Shown here piece by piece: positions 18,840-27,537 of a stretch of DNA of 64,000 nucleotides. The notes beneath the pieces are model-generated. The model was not told the DNA's origin and did no database searches. It worked only from the letters and a program-made list of their open reading frames with translations. A program made the translations under genes and the position numbers. Source of the stretch: Sulfitobacter undariae (GTDB taxonomy: Bacteria; Pseudomonadota; Alphaproteobacteria; Rhodobacterales; Rhodobacteraceae); NCBI RefSeq assembly GCF_014196805.1, contig NZ_JACIEI010000017.1, positions 1-64,000 of the forward strand, given 5' to 3'. Each line of letters begins with the position of its first letter. Positions within the stretch are counted from its first letter, which is position 1.

Positions 18840-20193
18840 CTTGTCCATCTCGGGATCGCTTAGAAACCGGTTGGTGCTGACGTTGACGGGAGGGGCCGCA
18901 GTTCTTGCGCTTGTGCTCTTCTTTGCAATCCGAAACTACACTACGCAGATCGCACAACAGGGACAAGACAGCATCTTGAACGCGGCTGTGACCTCGATAC
19001 TGGATGCGGCGAGCATAAGAGATAACATCATCGAAGTGGATATCCCTTACGCTTCGTTTTCAATGCTCAGCACGCAATCGGATGATCTGGTTTTCTACGC
19101 CATTTATCAGGACGACACGTTTTTGTCGGGCTACCCTGAGCTGCCTTTGACAAACGTTACTGGACGCGCGAGCATTTTCCAAACGGCCCTGTATCGAGGT
19201 GAAACCGTTCGGTTGGTGACGGCAGGCCGTGTCTTGATCGGGACGCAAAAACGCACCCAAATTCGTGTGGTCCTTGCGCAGAGCCAAGGGGAACTGGCTG
19301 ATACGCTTCGACAGATTTCGCGTACCGCTGCCCTTTTTGGCGCAGCCTTTTTTGCGCTTCTGGTGGCTTTGTCTTACTGGGCCACATCGACTACCATTGG
19401 GCAATTGAAACGGCTGACCACATCTGTCACCCGACGTGGGCCCCAAGACCTGAGACCTTTTGTGAAGCCGGTGCCAACTGAAATGGCGCCGTTGGTCACT
19501 TCGTTGAATTCACTGATGGGGCGTTTGGATCATTCCTTGAGCCAGTCAGAGGATTTCATTGCCGAAGCAGCACACCGTGTCCGCACGCCGCTTGCCACTG
19601 TCAGGTCCTATGCCGAGGTGACATTGCAGCGCGTAGACAAGGAGGAAAACCGACAATCTCTGAGGGCCATGATCCGCGCCATTGATGAGAGCTCCCGCGC
19701 AGCGGGGCAGCTTTTGGATCACGCGATGATCACGCTTCGTTCAGACCATCTTGAACGACAAGACATCGATCTTGTCACATTGGTTCATGAAATAGTGCTC
19801 CGCCTCACGCCGATTGCAGAAATGAAAGACCTAGAACTTTGCCTGCATGGCGATAGCAATGTCGCTTATTCCGGTGATCCGGTACTTATTCAAAATGCAG
19901 TACGCAACCTTATAGATAACGCCATAAAATACGCGCCCAGCGAGGGCCGCGTGGACATAGCGATCTCTGCCAGCCCCCGCATCGGAATTAGCGTTTGTGA
20001 CAGTGGTCACGGGTTCCCCAGTGCCGAAGTTGACACGCTGGCGGTGCGTTTCAAACGTGGTACAAATGCTGACGGAACAGTTGGGTCGGGCCTTGGCCTG
20101 ACCATCGCAATTGACGTGGCCAAGGCACATGGTGGTGATCTGGTGCTATCAAATAGACCGGAGGGCGGGGCATGCGCATTATTGTTGCTTTAG
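18829..20193 (+). CDS. tctE: Sensor histidine kinase (TctE-like)
   Basis: About 454 residues from the ATG at 18829, which overlaps the regulator by 11 bp. One membrane helix near residues 15-35, a periplasmic sensor region, a second helix near 165-190, then a dimerisation domain with the phospho-His near residue 248 (AAHRVRTPLA). The ATP-binding domain shows the N box (NLIDNAIKYAP), CDSGHGFP and GSGLGLTIA. The C-terminus is GGACALLLL, shorter than usual and overlapped by the next gene by 22 bp. Sensor for the carboxylate carried by TctCBA, or for a signal brought by the next gene product (inference). Confidence 0.92.
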   Translation: MTHSLSISGSLRNRLVLTLTGGAAVLALVLFFAIRNYTTQIAQQGQDSILNAAVTSILDAASIRDNIIEVDIPYASFSMLSTQSDDLVFYAIYQDDTFLSGYPELPLTNVTGRASIFQTALYRGETVRLVTAGRVLIGTQKRTQIRVVLAQSQGELADTLRQISRTAALFGAAFFALLVALSYWATSTTIGQLKRLTTSVTRRGPQDLRPFVKPVPTEMAPLVTSLNSLMGRLDHSLSQSEDFIAEAAHRVRTPLATVRSYAEVTLQRVDKEENRQSLRAMIRAIDESSRAAGQLLDHAMITLRSDHLERQDIDLVTLVHEIVLRLTPIAEMKDLELCLHGDSNVAYSGDPVLIQNAVRNLIDNAIKYAPSEGRVDIAISASPRIGISVCDSGHGFPSAEVDTLAVRFKRGTNADGTVGSGLGLTIAIDVAKAHGGDLVLSNRPEGGACALLLL

Positions 20194-21179
20194 TTTTGTG
20201 GTTGTTGCCGCAGGTCTTGGTTGCGCAAGAATGGCAGGAGCAGCAAGTTTTTGGTGCGCCTGAAACGCAACAAAAGCTGAGGATCATTTCTAGCACGGAT
20301 ACGTTTTTGTTCGCGCCTTTTGTCGAGAGCTTTGTTTCTCGATACCCCGAGATCTCGGTTGAATATCTGGTTTCTGAGACCGCTGACATTGATCACATAT
20401 TCAGGAATGACCCCGGTGTTTTTGACATCGTTATTTCCAGCGCGATGGACTTACAGCTCAAGATCGTTAACGACGGGCTGGCGCAACCTGTTGCAAATGT
20501 GGCCATCCCACCGTGGGCACAGTGGCGGCAAAGCCTTTTTGCTTTTACGGCAGAACCTGCGGCTATTTTGATCAATCGAAAGGCATTTGCAGGAGTTTCT
20601 AGCCCGCAAACCCGTCAGGAATTGATAGAAGCATTGCGCGCCCGCCCCGAAGTTTTTCAGGGCCGGATAGGCACCTATGACGTGCGTCAGTCCGGCGTGG
20701 GGTATTTGTTTGCCACACAAGACGCCCGTGCCTCTGAAACCTATTGGCGTTTGATGGAGGTTATGGGGGCGTTGGATGTGCAATTGTATTGCTGTTCAGG
20801 AGAGATGATTGATGATCTGTCCGATGGCACGATTGCTGTCGCCTACAATGTACTGGCAAGTTACGCGGCCGCGCAGGTTGAGGTGAAAGACGCCATAGAA
20901 ATCATCCTGCCTTCGGATTTTCCAACCACAATAATGCGCACGGCAATGGTATCTATTGATGCGCCCAATCCCGAAGCGGCGGCGACGTTTATTCGCCATT
21001 TGGTGAAGGTTCAATCAGACCCGCAACAAAGTGATTATCCTTTGCCGCCTTTGAACGGGCAGGGGAGTACTCGAGATCGGGCAACGATCACAATGGGGCC
21101 TGCTCTCATGACCTTTTTGGATACACTGAAACGGCGGCGCTTCCTTTTGGAATGGGAAAACGCCGTCATTCAGAACTAG
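20172..21179 (+). CDS. Periplasmic substrate-binding-like protein linked to TctDE
   Basis: 335 residues with a signal peptide (MRIIVALVLWLLPQVLVAQ) and the two-lobe fold of ABC-type Fe3+/anion binding proteins (LRIISSTDTFLFAPFVESF, then EISVEYL and DIVISSAMDLQ). It begins inside the last codons of the kinase gene (22-bp overlap), so its synthesis is coupled to that kinase. No ABC permease or ATPase is nearby. Similar genes often follow tctDE-type kinases. I infer an accessory periplasmic sensor that presents ligand to TctE rather than a transporter part. Ends convergent with the amidase gene. Confidence 0.8.
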   Translation: MRIIVALVLWLLPQVLVAQEWQEQQVFGAPETQQKLRIISSTDTFLFAPFVESFVSRYPEISVEYLVSETADIDHIFRNDPGVFDIVISSAMDLQLKIVNDGLAQPVANVAIPPWAQWRQSLFAFTAEPAAILINRKAFAGVSSPQTRQELIEALRARPEVFQGRIGTYDVRQSGVGYLFATQDARASETYWRLMEVMGALDVQLYCCSGEMIDDLSDGTIAVAYNVLASYAAAQVEVKDAIEIILPSDFPTTIMRTAMVSIDAPNPEAAATFIRHLVKVQSDPQQSDYPLPPLNGQGSTRDRATITMGPALMTFLDTLKRRRFLLEWENAVIQN

Positions 21180-21213
21180 CTTATCTGGGGGCACTGTGTC
21201 GCGGACAAGCGCC

Positions 21214-22611
21214 TCATAGGGCAAGCTGTTGCACAATCGTGCCGACTTCCCTTTCGAACATCGCTGCGACATCCAATGCAAAATAATCTTGGTGCAGGGG
21301 GGCGACAAGTTGAACGCCGATAGGTACGCCGTGATCCAGATGCGTGGGCACCGCGACGGCAGGTAATCCCAAGAGGTTTACCGCACAAAGAAATTTTTGG
21401 GCATTGAGGATTTCTGGAATACTCTCGGGCGTGTTGAAGTCGAGGTCGTTAGCAAAGGGGCGTTTGCCAGAGGTGGGCAAAAGCAAAATATCCACATCTG
21501 CGAACATTACCGCCCATGCGCGTTGAATCGTGCGACGTTCGGCAAGGCCGTTGAGCAGCCCGCTCACGCCAAGATCTTGGTATATGGATAGATTTGCGTC
21601 TAACAGCACATTCATTTCTTTTGAGCCTAAGTCGCGTATCGTTGATAGGGATGTGTGGCTCACTTCCGTGTGAAGCAGGTCGCCCCAGAGCTCTCCGGTT
21701 CTATTGGCATGAGGTGGCGTTACCTCAACCAATGTACAGCCCGCGTCTTTTAGCGCCTGTATCGCTATGTTCATTCCGTCTTCGACGGCCTGATCGACAC
21801 CATCGCCGAACATATCAATGCAATAGCCAATCCGTAGTGCAGCATCGCCCAGCGGTTTCTGGGCGGGGGCAGGCACCCACAAAGGATCGCGGTTATCACC
21901 GCGTGCCATGGCGTGAAGGCCCAGCCGCACATCTTCGACACTGCGGGCGATGGGGCCTTGGACAGACATAAGGCCCGAAATCATCGGCCGCTCGGCTGTG
22001 GCGCTGGGGTTGAACGCGGGGACGCGGCCTAGCGAAGGGCGAATGGAAACAACGCCACAACACGCAGCAGGATAGCGCAGCGAACCGCCCAGATCATTGC
22101 CATGGGCTATCGCCCCGATGCCAGCCGCAATCGCAGCAGCAGCACCGCCTGAGGAGCCACCGGGGGTCACGGCATTATCCCAAGGGTTCAACGTGACACC
22201 GTGCAAGGGATTTGAGGTACACCAACGCATAGAAAATTCCGGCGTGTTGGTACGGGCAATGATGACGCCTCCAGCCGCTTTCATATTGGCAACAACAGGG
22301 CTGTCTTGATCGCAGATATTATCTTTGAATGCAGGTATGCCGTTTGAATTGACGAATCCCTTTTGATCGACATTGATCTTTGTTGTCATGGGGACGCCAA
22401 ACAAAGGCGGCAAGATATCTGGGCGCTGGGCATCTAACTGTTTTGCCGTCGCCAATGCTTCTTCCGACAAGGTTTCAGTAAGCGCATTGATCTTAGGGTT
22501 CACCGCAGCAGCGCGCGCCAGATGTATCTCAGTCACTTCAACGACGCTGATTTTACGATCTGCGATGTTTTCAGCTGTTTGTTTTGCGGACCAGTTAAAA
22601 ACCTCGCTCAT
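21214..22611 (-). CDS. Amidase (amidase signature family)
   Basis: 465 residues. The Ser-cisSer-Lys triad is visible: Lys in VPMTTKINVDQKG, the serine pair in GGSSGGAAAAIA, and the acyl-binding GNDLGGSLRYPA. Members hydrolyse amide bonds in diverse small amides, or act on aryl/acyl amides. The start ATG overlaps the stop of the upstream acylase gene by 4 bp, so both are made from one message and may act in sequence on the same class of compounds. No signal peptide, so cytoplasmic. Substrate not readable. Confidence 0.93.
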   Translation of the reverse strand: MSEVFNWSAKQTAENIADRKISVVEVTEIHLARAAAVNPKINALTETLSEEALATAKQLDAQRPDILPPLFGVPMTTKINVDQKGFVNSNGIPAFKDNICDQDSPVVANMKAAGGVIIARTNTPEFSMRWCTSNPLHGVTLNPWDNAVTPGGSSGGAAAAIAAGIGAIAHGNDLGGSLRYPAACCGVVSIRPSLGRVPAFNPSATAERPMISGLMSVQGPIARSVEDVRLGLHAMARGDNRDPLWVPAPAQKPLGDAALRIGYCIDMFGDGVDQAVEDGMNIAIQALKDAGCTLVEVTPPHANRTGELWGDLLHTEVSHTSLSTIRDLGSKEMNVLLDANLSIYQDLGVSGLLNGLAERRTIQRAWAVMFADVDILLLPTSGKRPFANDLDFNTPESIPEILNAQKFLCAVNLLGLPAVAVPTHLDHGVPIGVQLVAPLHQDYFALDVAAMFEREVGTIVQQLAL

Positions 22612-24956
22612 TTTGTGGTTTCTTTGGTTGTGCCTGCTGGAAGTAGATCAAATGTTTGCTGCGTGGCGGCGTCAACGGCCTCAGTGCTATAGAGCATTGG
22701 TACATACTGTCCCTCGGCCCAAAGGGCGGCTAGGTCCTGATAGTGGGGATCAGTGGGAATACCTGACTGGCCCGGCGCATTGATCCAGACGCTGTTGTCC
22801 CATGCACCCACATCCACCACCATGCGAACGGAGGCACCGATGCGGACGCGGTAATCGCTGGCGTCATAATAGGCCAGCATCACCGAAGAGTTGCTGCCGC
22901 CTTTGTCCAACGGGCCTACGTCAAACCCTGCTTTGACGGGGGTCATTGCATGGTCAAACCAGCCTTTGTGCAAATCACCCCAACGCCAGTTATCGGGGGC
23001 GTCGCCATATTGCGCGCGTGTGGCATCCCATGCTTGGGTCAATGTCTGGATCAAAAACATATCCCTCGCGGCATCTTCCGCAAGGCCCGCACGTGCAGAA
23101 AGGCCCGCGTGCTCGCCCTCCAGCAGGCGTACTACGGTGGTGATGTTTCCGGGAACCAGATATTTGCGCAACTCAGGATCAGGCGCGATTTTGTTCAGCA
23201 GCGCGGGGCGAAGATGGCTGGATAGCCATAGTTCAAACAGCAACGCGGCGCTTGACCCTGTTTCCGCATATCCGTCCCAGTTGCGCAGCAGAGAGACCGC
23301 AGGCGTCGAGCCATCATCTGGCAGCAAGGCGATCAGCCTGAGGGCCAGCGCAGAGAAACTGTCGGTCTGCAAGGCGCAGCTTGCTGCGATGTCACCCGCA
23401 TCTCCTGCGGCGATCACTTGGGCCACGCGGTCCGCCCGTCCGTCCACAAACCATTCATAACCCACTGGAGATTTGTCATGGTCCCATGTGTCGGGGAGGT
23501 TCATTTCATTGGCAGAATGCACAAAGCCTTGAGCCGGATTTTCAAGATAAGGAAGGTCAGCCGCTGTCAAATACCCGTCCCATTCAAAATGTCCATCGCC
23601 GTTCACGGGGGTTAAACCGCGCCAGCCTGTTCTGCGCGGCACATAAGCTGCCGATTGCCAGCAGATATCACCGTTCACGTCCGCATAGTTTAGGTTAACC
23701 GAAGGTGCCCCCCATGTTTCAGCCGCTTTGCGGAAGGTGGAGACACTATTGGTGCGCATGGTTTTGAGCGTCCCCATATAGGGGGCCGAACCTGCATCGG
23801 TGAAGACGGTACGCACGGATAGGGCGATGTTACTTGCCTTGTCGCGGTAGATGACGGGGCCGTATTGCGTAAACAGTAACGGCAATGTCTGATCAGATTC
23901 ACCTTTCACGGCAAAAGTTTCGTCAATTTGCATCATCGGGACAAAGGCGTCGCCGTGACGGTAGGCGGCGGCATCATCAGGCGCGGTTTCATGAACCATC
24001 AGGTCTTCTTGGTCCGCGCAAAAGATCGTCAGGCTGAAAGCAGCATGGCCGTTATGGCCTGCCATCACACCGGGCGAACTCGGCTCGCCTGCGCCGATCA
24101 GGTCTAAATCGGGGGCGGTTAGATGTACCATATAGCGTAATGAGGGCGCAGCATGGGCGCGGTGGGGATCGCTGGCCATGATAGCACGCCCTGATTTGGT
24201 CAGGGCAGGGGCGATAACCCAGTTGTTCGACCCTTCCATGGCTTCTTCGACACGGCGCACAGTTTTTGCGGCGTCTATGCCTGTCCACAAAGGCGCTTCG
24301 TCCAATGTGGCCGCCAGACGTTCGGGTGAAAACGTGACGGGCGCGGTGGCCAGCTCATAAACGGCAAGCGCGGATTCAGGCAGATCAACGGGGCTGGTCA
24401 CATCCCATTCGCTGTCTGGAACGGCAGGCGTCAACGGCCAGCGCAGCAGATCAACTTCGGGGTCTGATAGGTTTTGCACCTTGGTGCGCACAAGCTCGGA
24501 CGCGGCGTTGCGTGACAGGCAATGTGTACGGATGCGGACAACGTCTTCTGGGTGCCAATGGGAAGGGCTATTGCCCAGCTCTGAGAACTCGGGCGGCAGC
24601 GGCATATTGCCTGCAAGAACTTGATCAATGCCAGCGTTGATACCTGCTGCAAAAGCTGTGCAAATCTCTTGGGCATCTTCGCCATAAGCGGCCCATTCTA
24701 CATCCATCGCTCCACGGTACAAAAACAGCCGCGCGGCGCGGTCTTGCATCAAATACCCCGGACCAAAATCCGCCGCCAAAAGCCCCAAACCCCGTTTGCG
24801 CCAAAGGTCGATCTGCCAAAGGCGGTCACGGGCAGCGTTAAACCCCTGCACAAAGAAGGCGTCTTGGGTTGTCTCAGCGCGAATATGGGCCATGCCCCAT
24901 GTGTCGACAGAGATGCTGGCAGGATGTTTGAGGCCGGAAAGAGTGAATGTAGCCAT
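22608..24956 (-). CDS. Penicillin acylase family hydrolase (Ntn fold)
   Basis: About 782 residues of the penicillin-amidase/AHL-acylase family, self-cleaved into two chains before the nucleophile Ser. That Ser is residue 243 in EGSNNWVIAP; the following SDPHR is conserved. Start at 24956 (MATFTLSG) is set by AAGG about 9 bases upstream. Members cleave acyl groups from beta-lactams, N-acyl-homoserine lactones or other N-acyl amino compounds. Odd here: I see no signal peptide, though best-known relatives are periplasmic. The overlap with amidase and the flanking IclR gene point to an operon for N-acylated compounds or peptides taken up by the nearby ABC system. Quorum-quenching is possible but unproven. 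Confidence 0.9.
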   Translation of the reverse strand: MATFTLSGLKHPASISVDTWGMAHIRAETTQDAFFVQGFNAARDRLWQIDLWRKRGLGLLAADFGPGYLMQDRAARLFLYRGAMDVEWAAYGEDAQEICTAFAAGINAGIDQVLAGNMPLPPEFSELGNSPSHWHPEDVVRIRTHCLSRNAASELVRTKVQNLSDPEVDLLRWPLTPAVPDSEWDVTSPVDLPESALAVYELATAPVTFSPERLAATLDEAPLWTGIDAAKTVRRVEEAMEGSNNWVIAPALTKSGRAIMASDPHRAHAAPSLRYMVHLTAPDLDLIGAGEPSSPGVMAGHNGHAAFSLTIFCADQEDLMVHETAPDDAAAYRHGDAFVPMMQIDETFAVKGESDQTLPLLFTQYGPVIYRDKASNIALSVRTVFTDAGSAPYMGTLKTMRTNSVSTFRKAAETWGAPSVNLNYADVNGDICWQSAAYVPRRTGWRGLTPVNGDGHFEWDGYLTAADLPYLENPAQGFVHSANEMNLPDTWDHDKSPVGYEWFVDGRADRVAQVIAAGDAGDIAASCALQTDSFSALALRLIALLPDDGSTPAVSLLRNWDGYAETGSSAALLFELWLSSHLRPALLNKIAPDPELRKYLVPGNITTVVRLLEGEHAGLSARAGLAEDAARDMFLIQTLTQAWDATRAQYGDAPDNWRWGDLHKGWFDHAMTPVKAGFDVGPLDKGGSNSSVMLAYYDASDYRVRIGASVRMVVDVGAWDNSVWINAPGQSGIPTDPHYQDLAALWAEGQYVPMLYSTEAVDAATQQTFDLLPAGTTKETTK

Positions 24957-24966
24957 TTGATTTTCC

Positions 24967-25779
24967 TTAATAATAGCTGATGGCGCGGGCGGCTTCGAGG
25001 CCCAGTGGCACCACATGGTTTATGTAGTCATCCGAACTCCATTCGGACATTGATCCCGCGATGTGAATTGCGCCCACGGGCTCGCCCTGCGCATTTAGAA
25101 CCGGAAAGCCTGCAACGATCTCACCTGATAGAATCTGGCCCAGCACAAGCGAATATCCTTTCTCTCGTGTTTCTTCGACGTTTTGTAAAATCTCGTCGAT
25201 GTCTGTCATGGTATGGGGCGTAAAAGGCGCGCGATCTGATCGCTCAAGGATATCGCGGACCTGCTCATCAGGGAGCTTGGACATGATCGCCCAGCCACCT
25301 GAACTGCAAAAGGTGGGAACGCTGTGGCCGACAAGAGTAGCGTAAAAATTCTCGCGTTTGGTTTGCAGGCGCAGGGCATACAGGACCCGCAAATCGTCAA
25401 ACAAAGACAGGTCAACACGTTCACGCACAGATTTGCGAAGTTCAAGCAACACAGGCGTCGCAAAGCGTACCAGTGGGTTCAGCCGGAGCGCGTCAAGCGT
25501 GTGGTCAAGGATGCGTATACCGGGGAGAAAGCCGTTTCCCTGTGGGTCGCGCTCGATATACCCTAAGGTGCGCAGGGTATGTACCATCCGCTGCGCCGCG
25601 CTGCGATCAGTACCTGTGCGTTGCGCGATTTCGCCCAAAGAAAGCGGACCATCAGCATGATGGAACGCGGCAAGCACCGACATGGCCTTTTCGACGGATC
25701 TTACAAACAATGTGTCGGATTTTTGGGCATCCGTTACCTCACGTAATCCTGACTCCGCCCGAGTTGTTGTTCTTAGCAT
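24967..25779 (-). CDS. IclR family transcriptional regulator
   Basis: 270 residues: helix-turn-helix around 25-90 (RSVEKAMSVLAAF; TGTDRSAAQRMVHTL) and an IclR ligand-binding domain (RERVDLSLFDDL, CSSGGWAIMSKLP, PVLNAQGEPVGAIHIAG). Start ATG at 25779 has AGAGG 5 bases upstream. Head gene of the acylase-amidase operon and divergent from the M81 peptidase gene, with conspicuous tandem repeats between, so it likely controls both directions. Confidence 0.9.
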   Translation of the reverse strand: MLRTTTRAESGLREVTDAQKSDTLFVRSVEKAMSVLAAFHHADGPLSLGEIAQRTGTDRSAAQRMVHTLRTLGYIERDPQGNGFLPGIRILDHTLDALRLNPLVRFATPVLLELRKSVRERVDLSLFDDLRVLYALRLQTKRENFYATLVGHSVPTFCSSGGWAIMSKLPDEQVRDILERSDRAPFTPHTMTDIDEILQNVEETREKGYSLVLGQILSGEIVAGFPVLNAQGEPVGAIHIAGSMSEWSSDDYINHVVPLGLEAARAISYY

Positions 25780-25814
25780 GTGTACCTCTTGACATGAATT
25801 GCAGCATCACCTTT

Positions 25815-25850
25815 AGTGTATTGTAATGCAAGTGTATTGTAATGCAATAC
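25815..25850. promoter_or_regulatory. Tandem 16-bp repeat with palindrome, candidate IclR operator
   Basis: AGTGTATTGTAATGCA occurs twice back to back (25815-25830, 25831-25846). The second copy completes the palindrome GTATTG-taatg-CAATAC (25834-25850), and the first has a partial version. It lies between the divergent IclR gene and the M81 peptidase gene, 35 bp from the regulator start, so binding could repress its own gene and regulate the peptidase operon. Role inferred. Confidence 0.6.
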
Positions 25851-25860
25851 GCCGAGGGTG

Positions 25861-25882
25861 AAAGCTAATATAAAGCTAATAT
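25861..25882. repeat. Tandem 11-bp duplication upstream of M81 gene
   Basis: AAAGCTAATAT occurs twice in direct tandem (25861-25871 and 25872-25882), only 10 bp right of the 16-bp tandem repeat and 38 bp before the next gene. It could be a second regulatory element or a simple slip duplication; both would alter promoter spacing. Confidence 0.7.
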
Positions 25883-25920
25883 CATGCCTCTGGTGGGGCT
25901 TAGGGAGGGATCAGCACGTT

Positions 25921-27441
25921 ATGTCAGTACGAATCGCACTCGCCGGCTTTCTGCACGAGACAAATACATTCGCTCCGACCAAGGCGGCGCTGTGCGATTT
26001 TCAGCATGGCGGCGGCTATATGCCGATGGTGCGCGGTGCTGAGTTGATTAAGCGTAGCCGTGGAATCAACTTGGGGATCAGCGGTGCCGTCGGCCATGGT
26101 GAGGCCACGGGGTGGGATATGGTGCCAGTGCTCTGGACGGGCGCTATTCCTTCCGCGCATGTCGTGCAAAGTGCTTACGATCAGATCGCAGATGAGATCA
26201 TCACTGGTATCGTTGCCGCAGGGCCGCTGGACGGAATTTTTTTGGATTTGCACGGGGCTATGGTGGCCGAACAGGTGGAGGATGGCGAAGGCCAGCTTCT
26301 GGCGCGGCTGCGTGCGGCTGTTGGTCCTGATGTGCCCATCGCTGTGGCGTTGGACCTGCATGGCAATATCACGCAGACAATGGTTGATGCGGCGGATGTG
26401 ATGGTCGGTTTTCGTACCTATCCGCATGTGGATATGGCCGAAACAGGCCGTCGTGCGGCGGTGCAGTTGGACAGATTGATTGCGCAAGGCAAACCATTGG
26501 CGAAAGCCTTTCGGCGGTTGCCTTTTCTGGTGCCGATTGCGTGGCAATGCACACAAGAGGTTCCCGCAAAGGGTCTATATGAATTGGTCGCTGAGGTAGA
26601 CGGAGGGGATGTGGCAAGCACATCGTTTTTCTTCGGCTTTCCTGCCGCTGATTTTCTGGGCTGTGGACCCACTGTGATTTGCTATGGCGATACGCAAGTG
26701 GCGGCAGATGCTGCCGCTGACCGTATCGAACAAGCGGTGCTGGAGGCGGAGCCAGCCCTTGCGGGCAAAACCTATGATCCTGATGAGGGCGTCATTGAGG
26801 CGATGCGTTTGGCGCAGACTGCTAGCCGTCCCGTTGTGATTGCGGATACCCAAGATAACCCCGGGGCCGGGGGCGATTCCAACACCACGGGCATGCTACG
26901 CGCACTTGTACGGCAGAACGCGCAGGCTGCGGCTTTTGGCAATATGTGTGATCCAAAGGCAGCTTTGGCGGCGCATGTAGCTGGGGTGGGCGCAGTGATT
27001 GATATTGCACTCGGGGGCTACTCCAATGTGGTTGGGGACAGCCCGTTTGAGGGGCAATTTACCGTAGAGGCTCTGAGCGATGGCCAGCTGGTGGCAAACG
27101 GCGGTTACTATGGCGGTGCCTCGATTGATCTGGGGCCTTCTGCCTGCTTGCGCATCGGCGATGTGCGGGTTGTTGTGACCAGTCACAAAACTCATATGGC
27201 GGATCAAGAGATGTACCGCTTTGTGGGAATTGAACCAACTGAACAGAAAATTCTGGTGAACAAAAGCTCGGTCCATTTCCGCGCAGATTTTGACCCGATT
27301 GCCGAAACAATCCTGACCTGCACAGCACCGGGTCCAATGCCTGTCAGCCCCGCCAGCCTGCCGTTCCGTAATCTGGCACCCGGTATCCGTCTGGAACCGA
27401 TGGGACAGGCGTTTGTGCGACCAGAACGACAAGACACTTAA
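25921..27441 (+). CDS. M81 family metallopeptidase (MlrC-like)
   Basis: 506 residues matching the MlrC/microcystinase C family: opening RIALAGFLHETNTF, then DGIFLDLHGAMV, VALDLHGN, GFRTYPHVD and a late GAGGDSN with VTSHKTHM. These zinc enzymes end the breakdown of linear peptides such as microcystin fragments, but most family members have unknown substrates. The ATG at 25921 starts right at the conserved strand, with GGGAGGG about 12 bases before; the longer frame adds an unlikely extension. It leads the operon for a dipeptide-type ABC transporter and two M20 hydrolases, so it probably acts on small peptides or N-acyl amino compounds. Confidence 0.9.
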   Translation: MSVRIALAGFLHETNTFAPTKAALCDFQHGGGYMPMVRGAELIKRSRGINLGISGAVGHGEATGWDMVPVLWTGAIPSAHVVQSAYDQIADEIITGIVAAGPLDGIFLDLHGAMVAEQVEDGEGQLLARLRAAVGPDVPIAVALDLHGNITQTMVDAADVMVGFRTYPHVDMAETGRRAAVQLDRLIAQGKPLAKAFRRLPFLVPIAWQCTQEVPAKGLYELVAEVDGGDVASTSFFFGFPAADFLGCGPTVICYGDTQVAADAAADRIEQAVLEAEPALAGKTYDPDEGVIEAMRLAQTASRPVVIADTQDNPGAGGDSNTTGMLRALVRQNAQAAAFGNMCDPKAALAAHVAGVGAVIDIALGGYSNVVGDSPFEGQFTVEALSDGQLVANGGYYGGASIDLGPSACLRIGDVRVVVTSHKTHMADQEMYRFVGIEPTEQKILVNKSSVHFRADFDPIAETILTCTAPGPMPVSPASLPFRNLAPGIRLEPMGQAFVRPERQDT

Positions 27442-27537
27442 GCGAAGGGATTGTGCAGCTGTGATGTTGGCTGCGCACCAATGACAACCCGCGTCACGAC
27501 AAGAGGACGTGTAAATAACCAACTAAGGGAGATATAT

